This document shows, piece by piece, positions 11,100-22,487 of a stretch of DNA of 64,000 bases. Source of the stretch: Chaetoderma sp. LZ-2023a (taxonomy: Eukaryota; Mollusca; Caudofoveata; Chaetodermatida; Chaetodermatidae); NCBI GenBank assembly GCA_034401795.1, contig CM067374.1, positions 98,118,860 through 98,182,859 on the forward strand, read 5' to 3'. Position numbers and translations under genes: made by a program. Within the stretch, counting starts at the first letter, position 1; every line of letters begins with the position of its first letter. The notes under the pieces are model-generated. The model had not been told where the DNA came from. It worked only from the letters and a program-made list of their open reading frames with translations, and ran no database searches.

Positions 11100-12865
11100 C
11101 TCTTCTGTCTGGAAGAGGGATTGTATTGCAGACCAGAAGGTCCAGCAGATCCGTAAACTATGATCGGCCTGGCCAATAAAGGGCGATCAGTAGTACTTGG
11201 CACATACCCTCTCTTATCTTTGCCAGAACTTTTGGGATGAGAATCGTTGGAGGATACGCATATGCGTACATTCATTTCCAACTTATCGCTAGTTCGTCTA
11301 CTGCTAGAGCTAGCGGGTCTGGGATCGGTGACACATATGTGACCATCTTTGCATTCTGTTTCCTCGCAAACAGGTCCACATTTGGCTTGCCCCAATGTTT
11401 GAATAGAACCTCCGCTACCGATTGGTTAAGCTGCCACTCCGTCGGACGACAAACCATCCTTCGACTGAGAGTGTCTGCTAAGATGTTCAGTCTTCCTGGA
11501 ATGTGTGCTGCCCGAAGAATAACATTCCTCTCTTGGCACCACAGCAGAAGGTTCCAAATCATCATACACAACTCCTTTGATCTCGTCTCGCCTTGGCAGT
11601 TCAAATAAGACAGCACTGTTGAGTTGTCTGTTCTTACTAGGACAATCTTGCTCTCGAATTTTCGAAGTGCTAATGTCACTGCTAATAATTTGAGAACATT
11701 GATATGTTTCTGCGCATTGGTCCGATTCCATTCCCGACACTGACTGATCGTCCAATACCGCTCCCCAACCAGTCGTTGATGCATCTGTGAAGATGGACAT
11801 CTGTAGTTGAGGAGGTTGTAGAGGAACACCTCGAAGGAGATTCTGTTCTGATAACCACCACTGAAGGTGGAATATCAATGGTTCTTTTACCAGAATGACA
11901 TTAAATACATCTGAATCGGCCTGCGCCTGAGTGCCGCATAAGGAACCACTTTCTTCACAGACACTAGTAAACCCAGTATCCTGAGAAATTGGCGCGCCGT
12001 CAGAAAGGCTCCTAGAGAAACTGACTCCAGTACTGCAATCAAACTCTTGACTCTGCTCTCCGCCGGAAAAGCTACGCCGTCCCTGAGGTTGAAAAATATT
12101 CCCAGATAAACAAACTCCTGGGATGGAGTCAATTCTGATTTCTCTAGATTCACAATCCATCCTAGATCCCTTAGTAAGGCTAGGAATACCTGAAGATTGT
12201 TGCGCACAGTGACTGGATTCCCCGCCTTCAGCAGCCAGTCGCCTATGTAAGTATGAACAGCTATGTTTCTCCTGCGAAGATAAAAAGTCATGGCGAGAAC
12301 CACTTTGGTGAAGACCCTCGGAGCTGTGGTCAGGCCGAATGGAAGCGCATTGAATTCCCAAACATTGTCTTGGAATGCAAAGCGACGGTATTTCTGAAAA
12401 GGAATTGACAATGGAATATGAAAATATGCATCCTTCAGATCTATCGACACTGCCCACATGCCTTTTCTCAGCACTGTCATCACCGCTGCTACAGTCTCCA
12501 TCTGAAACTTTGGAGAAAGAATAAATTTGTTCAATGGTTTGAGATTGAGAATTGGTCTCCAACCTCCGGTACGTTTCGGAACGAGGAACATCATCGAATA
12601 GAAGCCTAAGGGAGGACTGATTGCGGACTAGATGAATCGCGTTCTTCCGCCGAAGAGCTTCGATTTCTGAGCAAATGGCATCTAGACGATCGGATTCCCT
12701 TGGAACGGGAGTCCACACTGGAGTCGATGTTAACGGAACTAACGATTGACAGATGAGCCAGTCCGGTTTGTAGCCGTTTCTTAACCACTGACAGACTAAA
12801 CAATCTCGCACGACGCGTTCCCATTGGCTTGAGAACAGTTGAAGTCTGCCTCCGATGGTAGGAAT
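11100..12865 (-). pseudogene. Reverse transcriptase / RNase H / methyltransferase-like polyprotein of DIRS C, broken
   Basis: The N-terminal part (about 12610-12865) has STPVWTPVPRESDRLDA and shifts frame near 12600 into an open 235-codon stretch (11887-12594) with MFLVPKRTGGWRPILNLKPL, the SIDLKDAYFHIP box and the polymerase box YIGDWLL. In element A that box is YIDD, so a catalytic Asp is replaced by Gly. A stop/frameshift follows the reverse transcriptase. RNase H resumes in other frames (MSIFTDAS, LVRTDNSTVLSYL, LADTLSRR). The methyltransferase-like segment (PNVDLFARKQNAK, then the YPPT loop region) also breaks near 11270. Decay is substantial but family identity is certain. Confidence 0.9.
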
Positions 12866-12974
12866 CTGCACACAGCTGGCGGTCGATATTGCACAATAAG
12901 ACGCTAAATCACTTGGGTGAAGATTCTCGACTCCCTTCGTTCCTGACGTCACCAGAACTGATTCCGCCGGAAAC

Positions 12975-14916
12975 CCGTCAGGCCCGACCTCCACGGCTGC
13001 CCGGCGGTTTCTTGGAGTATGACGGTCCAGGACTGCCGCCACGACTATCTTTATGATAACCGCTGCGACCCGAAACGCCACCCTTCCTGTCCTCCTCATA
13101 TGGCCTCTTATTAGAGGACTTGTATGAGGACGAACGGCCAGGTCCCTGCGATCCGGATGCCAGATGGACATCATGGCCAGAAGGATGGAAGGGTGATCTC
13201 TGGCGCTGCCTCTGTTGCTCATGCCGATGCTGTTTGTAGGACTGCTGCGGCTGTGTCCTCTTAGTCGACTTCCATGACTTGCCGACTACTTCCTGCTCAG
13301 CGACCATTGACGCGACCTTGGATCAGGCTTGCCGTGCCGAGCCGCCGAACAAGCCTGGACCAATGAAAGGCGCAGAAGATAACGCAGCCCTCATCTCAGG
13401 TCCTGGTTCTACACAATCGAGAACCATTCTCCTACGCTCCGCCAATGATCTGGACAGGCAATCCTGGGACAAGCGCATGGTGTCCCGGACAACTCCGGGA
13501 GCAGCCTCTGGCACTTCCCCACCTTCCGCCGCGCAGGTCAGCATACCCTGCAGGACGGTACATCCGTGCGAGAGCGCAGCCATGGCTGTCCTCGCCGCAT
13601 CCTCAATGAACGTTAACTCATTAAAAGGATCCTTACTTGCCTGGGAAACTAAGGGACAAGAACGACCCTTCGATTTGCCAGCCAACGGCCTATTCAACGC
13701 TTCTCGCTCCCCGATGGAAAGCCGTGGAACCCGGGCATACTGATGGTAGGCCTGCTCAGGAAAACGGACCCTACTCCTTATCCCCTTCGGGGCCTTGGGC
13801 AATGCATAGTCTGGCTGACCCAGACGATACACCGCAACCTCCAACATGTCAGAAGTCTGCGTGTCCAAGGGGAGCGTCGGCATGGCCGAAGAGCCACTTG
13901 ACAGAGAGCTAGCCGCTCGCTCTGACATCCATTCCATCGCCGGATCGCGCTGAGATCCCTGATCCGATTCCAACCTGAGACGGCCAGTCATCCAGTCAAG
14001 GACCTGCACCCATTCAGAAAACAGGACTCGTCCATCAATGGACTACCGTTCTCATCTTCCTTCTCACCCTTGGATGAGGTCACCGACGATCCATGCGGAG
14101 AACTATGGCCCGCACTTCTTCCAACAAGAAGCGCGTCCATAGCCCGCCTACTAGCGGCGGCAGTGTCCAACGAATCGCTGGAGACGGATTCACCGCAGTC
14201 CATCGGCTCCAGCACGGGAGACGGGACTACAGCCGCTTTCACCACGGTAGATGACGGAACTCCGAGAGGAGCCACACCTAACGCCGCTAGGAACCGCAAA
14301 ACATGGCTCCAACGACAATGCGGGTTGAGCGAAATCCTGGTAAAAAATGCCTGACGGAACGTCGACATCACCACCCGCTTGGCAAACCCGTACAAATCCT
14401 GAGGGAGATCCCTGGGATGTACCTGGTTGAGCCCATAACAAAATATCCGGCATGCCGGAATCTTCCATAAGCAGAAGATCTTCCTCCTCCGCCGTCGGCT
14501 CTTGAGCCAAGGTCGGAGAAGGGACAGGTGCTTGTCCCTCCGCAGAACTAGCCGGACCACCGAAAGGTTGCCCTGCACCAGCCTGCATCGTCGGGATCGT
14601 GGACTGCAAGGACTCAAACATTGCCTTAAGGTGGGCCGCCCATACGCCCAATGCTGAATCCATTCGCTCGTTCAGACGCTCTTCCAGTCCCTTCACTGAC
14701 GCCTGATCCAGCTTGGCCACCTTGTCCCTCGCGATTCTCTCCAAACACGCACGTCGATCACGATCGAACTCTGCCACCAACTCCAACAACCAGTTCGCGC
14801 ACATGTCACAAGGACTTCCCACTTTGCACTTCGCGCAAGCCACACAGTGATGACCATTGAACTTGCGCTTCATGAACCTGTTACACTTTTGACACAGTGT
14901 CCTGGTTCTTGGTCTT
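12975..14916 (-). pseudogene. Gag-like protein of DIRS C, frameshifted
   Basis: The exon seems to begin at 14916, just after a strong minus-strand splice acceptor (pyrimidine-rich CTTCTCTGTGTTCGCAG). It encodes a cysteine module spaced C-x2-C-x12-C-x2-C-x2-C-x5-C-x2-C, then a segment rich in charged residues, an acidic patch (TAEEEDLLLMEDSG), and after frame changes near 14300 and 14000 a C-terminal region with FIGPGLFGGSARQA. The downstream frame 12978-13307 is strongly basic. The GP-x-x-FGG-x-AR phrase and the cysteine spacing are shared with element A, so this is the same gag family at considerable divergence. I infer a nucleic-acid-binding structural protein. Confidence 0.75.
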
Positions 14917-15543
14917 CTGCGAACACAGAGAAGAATTAAAACGTTGCACATGACATATGATGACGAGCAATACGCACAATTAACTTGATTGTAAGACAAA
15001 ATTACTTAGAAACATTAACTTTCTCTTAAATTAATGATAATCAAGCCTTTAGACAGGAAATATTTGAAACTTTTTAGAGTGAAATGTAATAAACACAACT
15101 TGGAAATTAACTAACATTAATAACGCCAAGAAATAAATGCTGATCGCTACAAACACCCTCAACAACGAAGCGAGAGAGCTAAAGATCGGCATAAAACAGA
15201 GTGCATAGACATGCCAAGCCAAAACGAAACATTAATCATGGGCGCCGCCATCTTGGCAGGAACCGAGTCGCAAGAGAAATTAACCAAGTACCCGGATAGG
15301 ATTAAACAGTTAGCGAGTACCGGAGCGACTCCAACAATGGCTACTATTTTAGAATAATGTGCCAATTTAAGAAATTTTCAATCAGTCATTACGGCACGAA
15401 TGTATAAATTCTAGATCGATACAACCTGCCCCTGTGATGACTTTCCTTTTCCTTCCATGATGCCAGCAACGAATAGACAAGAGCACACGTAAATCCAAAA
15501 ATTTGAGCAAATTAGAAAAAACATGTGACTTTCCAAGTCAGCA

Positions 15544-15721
15544 AAATAAGCGAATCTGACTGTGATTGGGAATTGACTCGGTACCTGCGGCTATGGTAAT
15601 TCCCGGACACAGTATGGGCAGGACCAGGAGAGTGCGGAGTTTTAATTGTTTATTTTGAGCTAGACTAGATAATAGCCATTATCATAATAGTACATCTGGT
15701 AAGTATTATTCGAAGTAGAAT
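15544..15721 (-). repeat. Right inverted terminal repeat of DIRS C
   Basis: Complement of 9191-9352, including GACTCGGTACCTGCGGCTAT and ATAATAGCCATTATCATAAT. It ends CGAAGTAGAAT at the boundary with host sequence. Minus-strand transcription of the element would start from this side. Confidence 0.9.
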
Positions 15722-15878
15722 ACTGTTGCCCTCCAAGTTTTGTCATCTTGTAAAACATTTTCGGACTTTCCTTTCTGATTGTGACTAAAGTTGTAGAAAC
15801 CTAGGACATGGTCACAACGCTCCCCGAATGAAAATTAGAGTCAAATTGGTATGAACATGTGCAATAATAATTTCTTAC

Positions 15879-15995
15879 CTAGGTTCATATAGCCCTGAAC
15901 TTTGAACTCGGCCACCTTCTCATCCAGCCATGCAATAAACTGTGACATGACTACAGGCTTGATGATATCCATGAGTTTAGTGAACTGAACTTTGC
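15879..15995 (-). CDS. Internal host exon, unrecognised protein (exon 3 of the model)
   Basis: A 117-bp segment codes on the minus strand for KVQFTKLMDIIKPVV, then MSQFIAWLDEKVAEF and KVQGYMNL. A donor GTAAGAAA follows directly. The acceptor is either CTTGCAG (exon to 15999) or the adjacent GTAG (exon to 15995); only the latter keeps phase with a preceding phase-1 exon. Amphipathic helix-like spacing of hydrophobic residues is visible, but no family was recognised. It joins in frame to the 963-bp exon at 6219-7181, giving Asp at the junction. The flanks are transposon-derived while this piece is not repeated elsewhere in the window. Confidence 0.6.
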
Positions 15996-16502
15996 CTACC
16001 TGCAAGTCTGAACCCATTGTTATGCAAATTTTACGGAACCATGAATATACATGTAACTGCAAAACATAAAAACATAAGCCATGATTACATACAGGGTTCA
16101 TAAACTTCGGCATAATGAAATTCCACTCTTTCCACAAATTTCCAGACCAATTTATGATGTCGCTACTCAATGTTCATTTAAAAGCTTCCAAATTTCGCAA
16201 AGAAACATGTCAAAATTACAGGCTTCTCCATGAGAATTTTGAACGGAAACAATAACTTGCTATCCTGAATTTAAATTTAACCCAGTGAGGCGAGCTGTCA
16301 GTACTTACCTATATGCTGCCATTGTTACTAAGCAATGGAGGCGAGCAATGAGATACTCACAGAAAATTAATTTTAGGCGTGTGGAACTCGACTCTGATGA
16401 AGAAACCTGAAATTAGTAGCAGTGATCATCAATATTTTGATTATCTATATTGTTTTGCAAATCATGATAGTCACACCTGATTTTCCAAACCATTCAGCAG
16501 AA
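15996..16502 (-). other. Intron, no further gene
   Basis: At 16085-16155 a block resembling 22255-22325 (phrases AATGAAATTCCACTCTTTCC and AAATTTCCAGACC) marks a dispersed repeat. Nothing else was recognised before DIRS element D. Confidence 0.5.
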
Positions 16503-16693
16503 AACACCCAACAGACCCCCCTTTAGTGGGTTAGTCTGCAGTTTTATTAACCACTATACAAACACTCACCATTCAATCACTACTTGCTAAATCAAATATC
16601 TGCATTTAGCTATCAGAATAAAAGTTTTATGCTCGCTTACATACTCCCTAATGCCAATACTATCACCATGTAGACCCTCAACCAGGCTTCTGA

Positions 16694-16870
16694 CATCCTA
16701 GATCCTTTAGTAAAGCTAGGACTACCTGAAGATTGTTGCGCACAGTGACTGGATTCCCCGCCTTCAGCAGCCAGTCATCTATGTAAGTATGAACAGCTAT
16801 GTTTCTCCTGCAAAGATAAAGTCATGGCGAGAACCACTTTGGTGAAGACCCTCGGTGCTGTGGTCAGGCC
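16694..16870 (-). repeat. Reverse-transcriptase fragment of a C-type element inside the D terminal repeat
   Basis: About 177 bp matches 12155-12330 of element C with few changes (phrases ATTGTTGCGCACAGTGACTG and TTCTCCTGCAAAGATAAAG). In the right terminal repeat of D the same place holds about 21 other bases between AACCAGGCTTCT and GCCTTACAATAG. The fragment spells Asp-Asp at the polymerase box, where C itself has Gly-Asp, so it came from a less decayed relative. Confidence 0.85.
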
Positions 16871-17049
16871 AGCCTTACAATAGACTGGCACCAGTCTGTA
16901 CACACTCCTTGGTGACGCCTGTCACTAAGCACGCTCACGAATGCGCAGTAGGTCCCAAATGTGAAAGCTGATTCACTTTTCTAAATTTAAGTGCCATATA
17001 TACAGAATAGATTCTCAAATCAATACCCAGCGGGGTGGCTGAGGCCAGG

Positions 17050-17190
17050 TCGTAGTGATTGAACGGTAAGTATGTTTTTACAGTGGTTAATAAAACTACA
17101 GACCAACCCACTAAAGGGGGGTCTGTTGGGGGTTGTTATTACACCACAAAAACATCCATTACCGTTCAATCACTACTTGCTAAACCCGTA
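17050..17190 (+). repeat. Internal complementary region of DIRS D
   Basis: It holds the complement of the left end (CACTAAAGGGGGGTCTGTTG) joined to the complement of the right end (GTTGTTATTACACCACAAAA). Flanking it are GTGATTGAACGGTAAG and its inverted partner. Confidence 0.8.
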
Positions 17191-17479
17191 GATTTGGTCA
17201 GTGTCCCACTACGAAACTTTGGTGGGAGGAGATTTGAGAATCCACAAGCAAGGATAAAAATCAAATAAAACATAACCAAATGTTAATAACATAACATAAT
17301 GGTGCATCTTAATCAATCACACAGTGATTATCAAACAAGGATTTCTTTAAACGTAAAGAAATAAATAAAAAACAAAGAGCAACTCACACCATTACACGCA
17401 GACGCACGGTCCTAACGAAAATGGTGGGATGTGCTTGGTAAATGGTCTTCAGCCTTTTTAGTTAAAATCATAAAGTTCC

Positions 17480-18433
17480 TAAAAAAGGAAGCCGCGGTGC
17501 TCTGGTCTTTTAAATAAAAAGTAGTAAAAGTACTCGGATTTCCATCCTGCAACTTGCATAACTTCGTCTACAGAAGAGCCAGCAAAAAGGGCAAAAGAGG
17601 TAGCCATCCCTCTAATGACATGAGCTTTAATGTGAATGGTCTCACAAATCCATTTGGTAATAGATGCCCTAGAGACTGGACTGGCTACCCCCTCCTCATA
17701 CGGAACCCAGAAAAGGGACAGATCGGATCTCTAAAAATCAGACGGACGCTTACAAACTTTTAGAGCTCTGACAGGACACCAAAATCTGTCAGCCGGAGAA
17801 AAGGAGGTTAAAGATTGTAAAATAATCGGCTTAGCTGGATAACGGATTGATTGAGTCTTTGACAAAAAATCCCTTCAAGGATATAAGACCAGACCATCCC
17901 CAGATTCGATAAACCTATCCTTTTCAGCGGAGAAAACATGGATTTCGGATCGTCTTCTAGCAGAAGCAGATGCAATTAGAAAAACGGTCTTAAAAGTTAA
18001 AAGTTTCAAGCTAATCGTAGAGATAGGTTCGAAATGATGACCTGCCCAAAAAACTGAAGAACCAGAGCCAAGTTCCAGGAAGGCAAAGGTTTAACACCTT
18101 GAGGACGAATATTACCTAAACCTCTGATCAAAAGATTAAGAACCTTAGTATCTTCAACTTCAGCGTTCAACAAACAAGGAAGAGAAGATGCAAAAGAAAA
18201 TCTATATTCTCTTAGTGTTAGCAGACAGATGTAAAGAGTCGAAGAGATAAGATAAAGAGTCTAACAATAGACACAGAATCAGGCACGAGACCTTGATCTG
18301 AACACCATTCTCCAAAAATCTTAAGTCGACCCTTGTAGACTCTTCGAGTCGACGCCCTCCTAGCAGAATCGATGATTTCCTGAGATCTTGTAGAAACTTT
18401 ATTCTCAACCGGATGTTCAGCCAAGCCAGACAA
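17480..18433 (-). pseudogene. Tyrosine recombinase of DIRS D, broken
   Basis: Reading on the minus strand, 18218-18433 gives an N-terminal core-binding piece (STRRVYKGRLKIFGEWCSDQ). Near 17940 comes ASARRRSEIHV, with the first catalytic Arg. Near 17780 there is DRFWCPVRALKVC. Near 17590 KAHVIRGMATSFALF holds the intact H-x-x-R pair, followed by QVAGWKSE. Several frameshifts and stops separate these. Motif order and spacing match the recombinase of element A. It is non-functional. Confidence 0.8.
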
Positions 18434-19792
18434 TCACAGTGCTCATATCCGGATGCCCGGTCAAACCAGAAGACAAACCGGAATACAAACCTGCTTGCCC
18501 GGACAAGCCAGGAGCAGAGACAGGATAAGAGGAGATCGGAGATCTTAAAACATTTCTGGCAATAAGAATTACGGGAAAAATGAACTTATGCATGAGATGA
18601 AGGATCGGAAGCTTCCGCCACCGATGCCATCGCATGAGGGTTATGCAGACCCTCAAGACTTATATGGTCTTTTGTCTGGCTCATACCTGAGGATGATTAA
18701 CCAGACTTATTCTTTGAATCACCAGACTTTTACTTCAGAGATTTCATCTCTTGTCTGGAAGTGCGTGAAATCGGTTTGCCCCACTTACGAGAACGACCGC
18801 AAAAATTGGAGCTATGCTCGGAGTTTGACGACTCCTCTTAGGCAGCTTAGATCGCTGAAGATATTCGTTCATCTAGCGACTTGGATAGCACACTTGGCAA
18901 GAATTCGAAACTAGCGATAAACGCCATAACAGAATCCAGATTTGTATCAGAAGAGGAACCCCCCCCCCCTCTGATGTTGAGACGTCAACCGCGAACTTAA
19001 TAATTCTGACTGACGACTGGAATCACAGTGATTCCTGAATAAAATGTTTGAAAGCACTATAAAGGATCTACGTAATAAGAGTGGTACTTGGCTATTTTAT
19101 AACATGGTAATTTGATGGTATATAATAGGCATGGTTTCTCAAACCTCGAAAACGGGAGTACTGACATGAAAACTGGTAACTCAAAACTAGTTACAAAAAC
19201 CCTCTAAAACACCATGACATGAAAGTTAAACATAACATAGGCAAGATAGATTTCATGGTAGGCATGTTTTCTTGAGTTAGAGAATTAAATGTAGCTGAAC
19301 TTTTCAGTGCAAAGCTATAAACCTTTATCCATATGATTGATAGCAGGCGAACTGATCTGCTAGCAGAATATTTGAAAAGTGAATCAGTTTTCACATTTGG
19401 GACCTACTGCGCATGCGCGAGCATGCTTAGTGACAGGCGTCACCAAGGTGTGTACAGACTGGTGCCAGTCTATTGTAAGGCTAATGCAGGGGGTCCCTCT
19501 ACCAGAAGCCTGGTTGAGGGTCCACATGGTGATGGTATTGGCATTAGGGAGTATGTAAGCGAGCATAAAATTTTTATTCTGATAGCTAAATGCAGATATT
19601 TGATTTAGCAAGTAGTGATAGAATGGTAATGGATGTTTTTGTGGTGTAATAACAACGTAGAATTTTCAATACTTTTCAAGGCCTGGAAATGGATTTCGCA
19701 TAATTACGTAGTTCTTCAGACTAGGCTTGCACAATTATTCGATTAATCGCAATTATCCGTTAAAATATGATCGTGGACGATCACAAAACTAA

Positions 19793-20446
19793 ACAAGAAG
19801 CCCAAGGGGCCTATGTCACTCACCTGGAACATTGGCATCTCTTTATTGAGTTTTACATAAATCAGTGCCATTTCCAATGACTTTCAGTCAAATGGTTTAG
19901 TTTTCGAGATATTGACAACAATTTGTGGATTGTCAATGTTTTTGTGAAAATCTTGGATTTTATGGAAGAATGTCAAAATGCATCTGGATAGAAGGATCAT
20001 ATTGTGTCAGGCTCCAGAACTTCTCTTCAGAATTTTGATTCGTCAATGTTTTGAGTGAAAAATCTGAGCTTTTTTAACAATTGACAGGAAATTGTCAAAA
20101 CACATCTCCATAACTCCTTGGTGGATATTTAACAAAATTTGGATGGAAAGATTGTACAATGGTAGGCTCTAGACATAGTGGCAGGCTCTAGAATTTCTTC
20201 TAATTTTGAAATGGTTGACAGCTTTCTTGGAGTTTATGAAACCATTAAAATGTTACTCCTCCTTAATCACTAGCGCGATTTCAGAAAAACTATGGCGACA
20301 GGCTTTAACATATCAAAGAATTTTGAATGATCATTTTTTGGGTAACCTTATTGGATTTTCCAAAAATTATCCATCATATCTATTTAAATATAAATGGTTC
20401 AAATGCTAATGGTTCAGGTGAGCATCACAGGCCCTTGGGCCTCATG
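19793..20446 (+). mobile_element. F5 inverted-repeat transposon, short complete copy
   Basis: Terminal inverted repeats are about 35 bp: AACAAGAAGCCCAAGGGGCC at the left, and GGCCCTTGGGCCTCATGTT at the right, which is its complement. The interior of about 580 bp has no transposase. This copy shows both ends best and was used to define the family. Confidence 0.75.
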
Positions 20447-20689
20447 TTAGTCTTTATTAATTATTACACTGTTTTAATAACAGTGTTGATGAAACCTGGT
20501 GACTGCTTGCTATCAGCAGTATTTAAAGCAATTGATGTTGTGAGAGTGTTAATATCAGGGTAGAACAATGGCGTGTGTTATAACTTCTTCCTAATAATCA
20601 GAAGGCCTCCTCTTAATGGCGGCTTAACTTCTGAGTAATTAACCTGGTTATTCTACATTTATTCAACAGATTCTGATTTAATGATGCAG

Positions 20690-20874
20690 ATCGACTCAAA
20701 AGATGGCTGACACAGATGAGAAGAAAGAATTGGAGCCCATCGAAATACCAACAGATTTGTAGCCAGCACTTCACATCTGCATGCTTTAAAGGCGGAGCTA
20801 AGAAACGTAGAAGACTGACTTGTGATGCAGTTCCGACTCTGTTTGACTTTCCAGACCATCTTAAACAGGTTTGA
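20690..20874 (+). CDS. THAP-type zinc-finger exon
   Basis: After a splice acceptor (TTTAATGATGCAG) the frame reads RLKRWLTQMRRKNWSPSKYQ, then ICSQHFTSACF and finally AVPTLFDFPDH before a stop at 20872-20874 (or a weak donor GTTTGA at 20869). This is the C-terminal two thirds of a THAP domain: conserved Trp, the C-x2-H half of the C2CH zinc site, and the AVPT-x-F box. The first Cys pair would be on an upstream exon, which I could not find. THAP proteins bind DNA and occur both as host regulators and in P-element and Kolobok-like transposases, so host versus transposon origin is open. It is oriented opposite to the neighbouring exons. Confidence 0.75.
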
Positions 20875-20879
20875 CCGCT

Positions 20880-22050
20880 TAATAATTCAATGAATATATA
20901 CAGCTTTTATTATTTCTCAACGTTTTGTTGATAATTTTTGTTTCACCTTTGAAGCAGAAGTGAGGCATAGGTATCACTTCTCCAATTTCGGTTACGTTAA
21001 TATTTCTGACCCGCTCAGTAGCTCTTGGCTTTTTATGCACAGTATACTATAATTTCAAACCTGAAGCTTATTAGATCACATGGCCCAAATCAGCAAGTGA
21101 ACTTATGACATGGTGACCATCCGTCATTTGTCCGTTTATCATCAATCCATTAACTCTTTGTTTAAACAGCTGCTCAAGAACTCTGGGCTGATTTCAATTA
21201 TATTTGGCAAGAAGCATCCTTATGGCATAGAGATCCAAGTTTGTTCAAACGAAGTTGATTGATCAATTTTAGTGGTGGCCATGTCTGTCTGAGACTTTTG
21301 CACTATTTTTAGGAACACTTAATACATATCTCCAAAACCGCTAGGCCGATAAATTAGAAACTAAAAAAACTTGATCTAGGGCAAAAACTGAAGGGAATTT
21401 ACAGCCCTCAAAATTTCAAATATTTGCGAGACCATTTTTGGGTCCCGTGTTTTCAGGTCTGCGTAACCAATTGTTCGGTTGCACAAAATCAGTTTGCGTA
21501 ACTAATTGGTTGCGCAAATTGGTTACGCCATTTTTAAAAATCCAAATCTGCTTTATCTGAACATATTTCATCTGTATATTAAGTTAATAATGAATTTAAA
21601 GTGCATGTTGCTGAATTCTCATTAGCATATTGATTACAGCATGGACTTATCCACCAATTACCTAATTTACAGATAAAATATGTTTAGTTACTCAACTATT
21701 GACCTCATAATCAATTACATCACATATAGGTTGATGTCGCCAGTCACTATTATAATTGACAGACAATACTAACTCTCATAGTAGTCTGTTAGTAAGTATT
21801 AAATGTATGTCTTTGCAATTTAATAAACATTCTGTTGATTGTTTTGAGGGGAAGTTATTTCAAAGCATTCACCAAGTTAGCTGTATAGTTAGCATGAAAT
21901 TGAGATTCTGGGACAAAGCTTGGAGCATAGCTTAGCTAGAAATGGGTGGGGAATAACTAAAAGTGGATTCATCCATTGTGATATAAGTACTGTAATATTT
22001 CTCAAGTAAATTTGTCAAAAAACAGATTGAGTTTTTGTTTTATGTCCATT
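20880..22050. other. Gene-free stretch with reversed F5 and F1 fragments
   Basis: A minus-oriented F5 fragment runs from about 21060 to 21420 (phrases TCCAAGTTTGTTCAAACGAA and GGTGGCCATG). Alternating GTAACCAATTG/GCGTAACTAATTGG phrases at 21460-21530 form short palindromes. An F1 copy lies at about 21885-21980. No gene was recognised. Confidence 0.5.
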
Positions 22051-22059
22051 CATTTGTTC

Positions 22060-22330
22060 CATTTCCAGACCAAGAAGAATATTTTGGAAAATTTACCCCT
22101 GAAATTACAAGCTCGATAACCGAGCCAGTCATTCAGTGTTAAGTCTCCAAAAACAATACTCCTTTGGTCTGCAAATGTACATTTTCTCTGCCAAAATATC
22201 AGTATTTGTATGACAACACTCATTGGTAACATCTTTCCAGCTTGCAACAATTTCAGGGTTCATACACCTTGGGCACAATAAAATTCCATACTTTTTCCAA
22301 ACATATATTTCAAAATTCCAGACCCACTAT
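22060..22330 (-). repeat. F4 repeat copy, inverted
   Basis: CCGAGCCAGTCATTCAGTGT and TCTGCAAATGTACATTTTCT are the complement of F4 phrases, and 22255-22325 adds the AATAAAATTCCATACTTTTT block also seen at 16085-16155. Confidence 0.5.
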
Positions 22331-22450
22331 AATAATTAGTGACTAATGACCCAATATTTATAAATATCTTAACACCCTCTTCCTCCCACCCCACCCACAA
22401 AACCCACTACAAAAACAAAGAATTGAATATCTTACATTGTTGTGGCTTAC

Positions 22451-22487
22451 CGAGTTGAGCAACCCTCTCCAGCTCACCCACCACCAC
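22451..22487 (-). CDS. Putative micro-exon (exon 2 of the model)
   Basis: 37 bp encode VVVGELERVAQL plus one base, followed by donor GTAAGCC. The acceptor TTGCTTTCAAG precedes it; an earlier acceptor would lengthen the exon into F3-like repeat sequence. It ends in phase 1, which fits the GC start of the exon at 15879-15995. Support rests on splice signals and phase only. The alternative is chance within repeat-derived sequence. Confidence 0.35.

Larger units (their letters stand above)
9151..15721 (-). mobile_element. DIRS-type retrotransposon C, decayed
   Basis: A 6.6-kb element reading on the minus strand: gag-like, RT/RNase H/methyltransferase-like, tyrosine recombinase. Outer inverted repeats (about 9191-9352 and 15544-15708) match over some 160 bp. 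An internal complementary region at 9412-9520 reproduces the two element ends joined together. No flanking target duplication longer than 2-3 bases is apparent, as expected for tyrosine-recombinase insertion. All three genes carry frameshifts, and active-site changes are visible, so it is dead. It lies in the intron between the exons at 6219-7181 and 15879-15995. Confidence 0.9.
16503..19656 (-). mobile_element. DIRS-type retrotransposon D, internally deleted
   Basis: Inverted terminal repeats (about 16569-17000 and 19370-19625) and an internal complementary region (about 17050-17190) define a 3.15-kb DIRS copy. Both boundaries show AAC, the complement of the GTT reported at DIRS1 ends. The interior keeps recombinase remnants (17480-18433) and an undecipherable, probably gag-derived, block up to about 18960; the whole reverse transcriptase is missing. 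It is a different subfamily from A/B and C. It lies in the intron between the exons at 15879-15995 and 22451-22487. Confidence 0.8.

Noticed and set aside
11426-13222. 598-codon open frame in DIRS C
   Set aside because: It is a mixture of real reverse transcriptase N-terminus, out-of-frame stretches and an RNase H piece. No single product is implied.
22050-22250. 66-codon minus-strand frame as a host exon
   Set aside because: It coincides with a dispersed F4 repeat present several times in the window.
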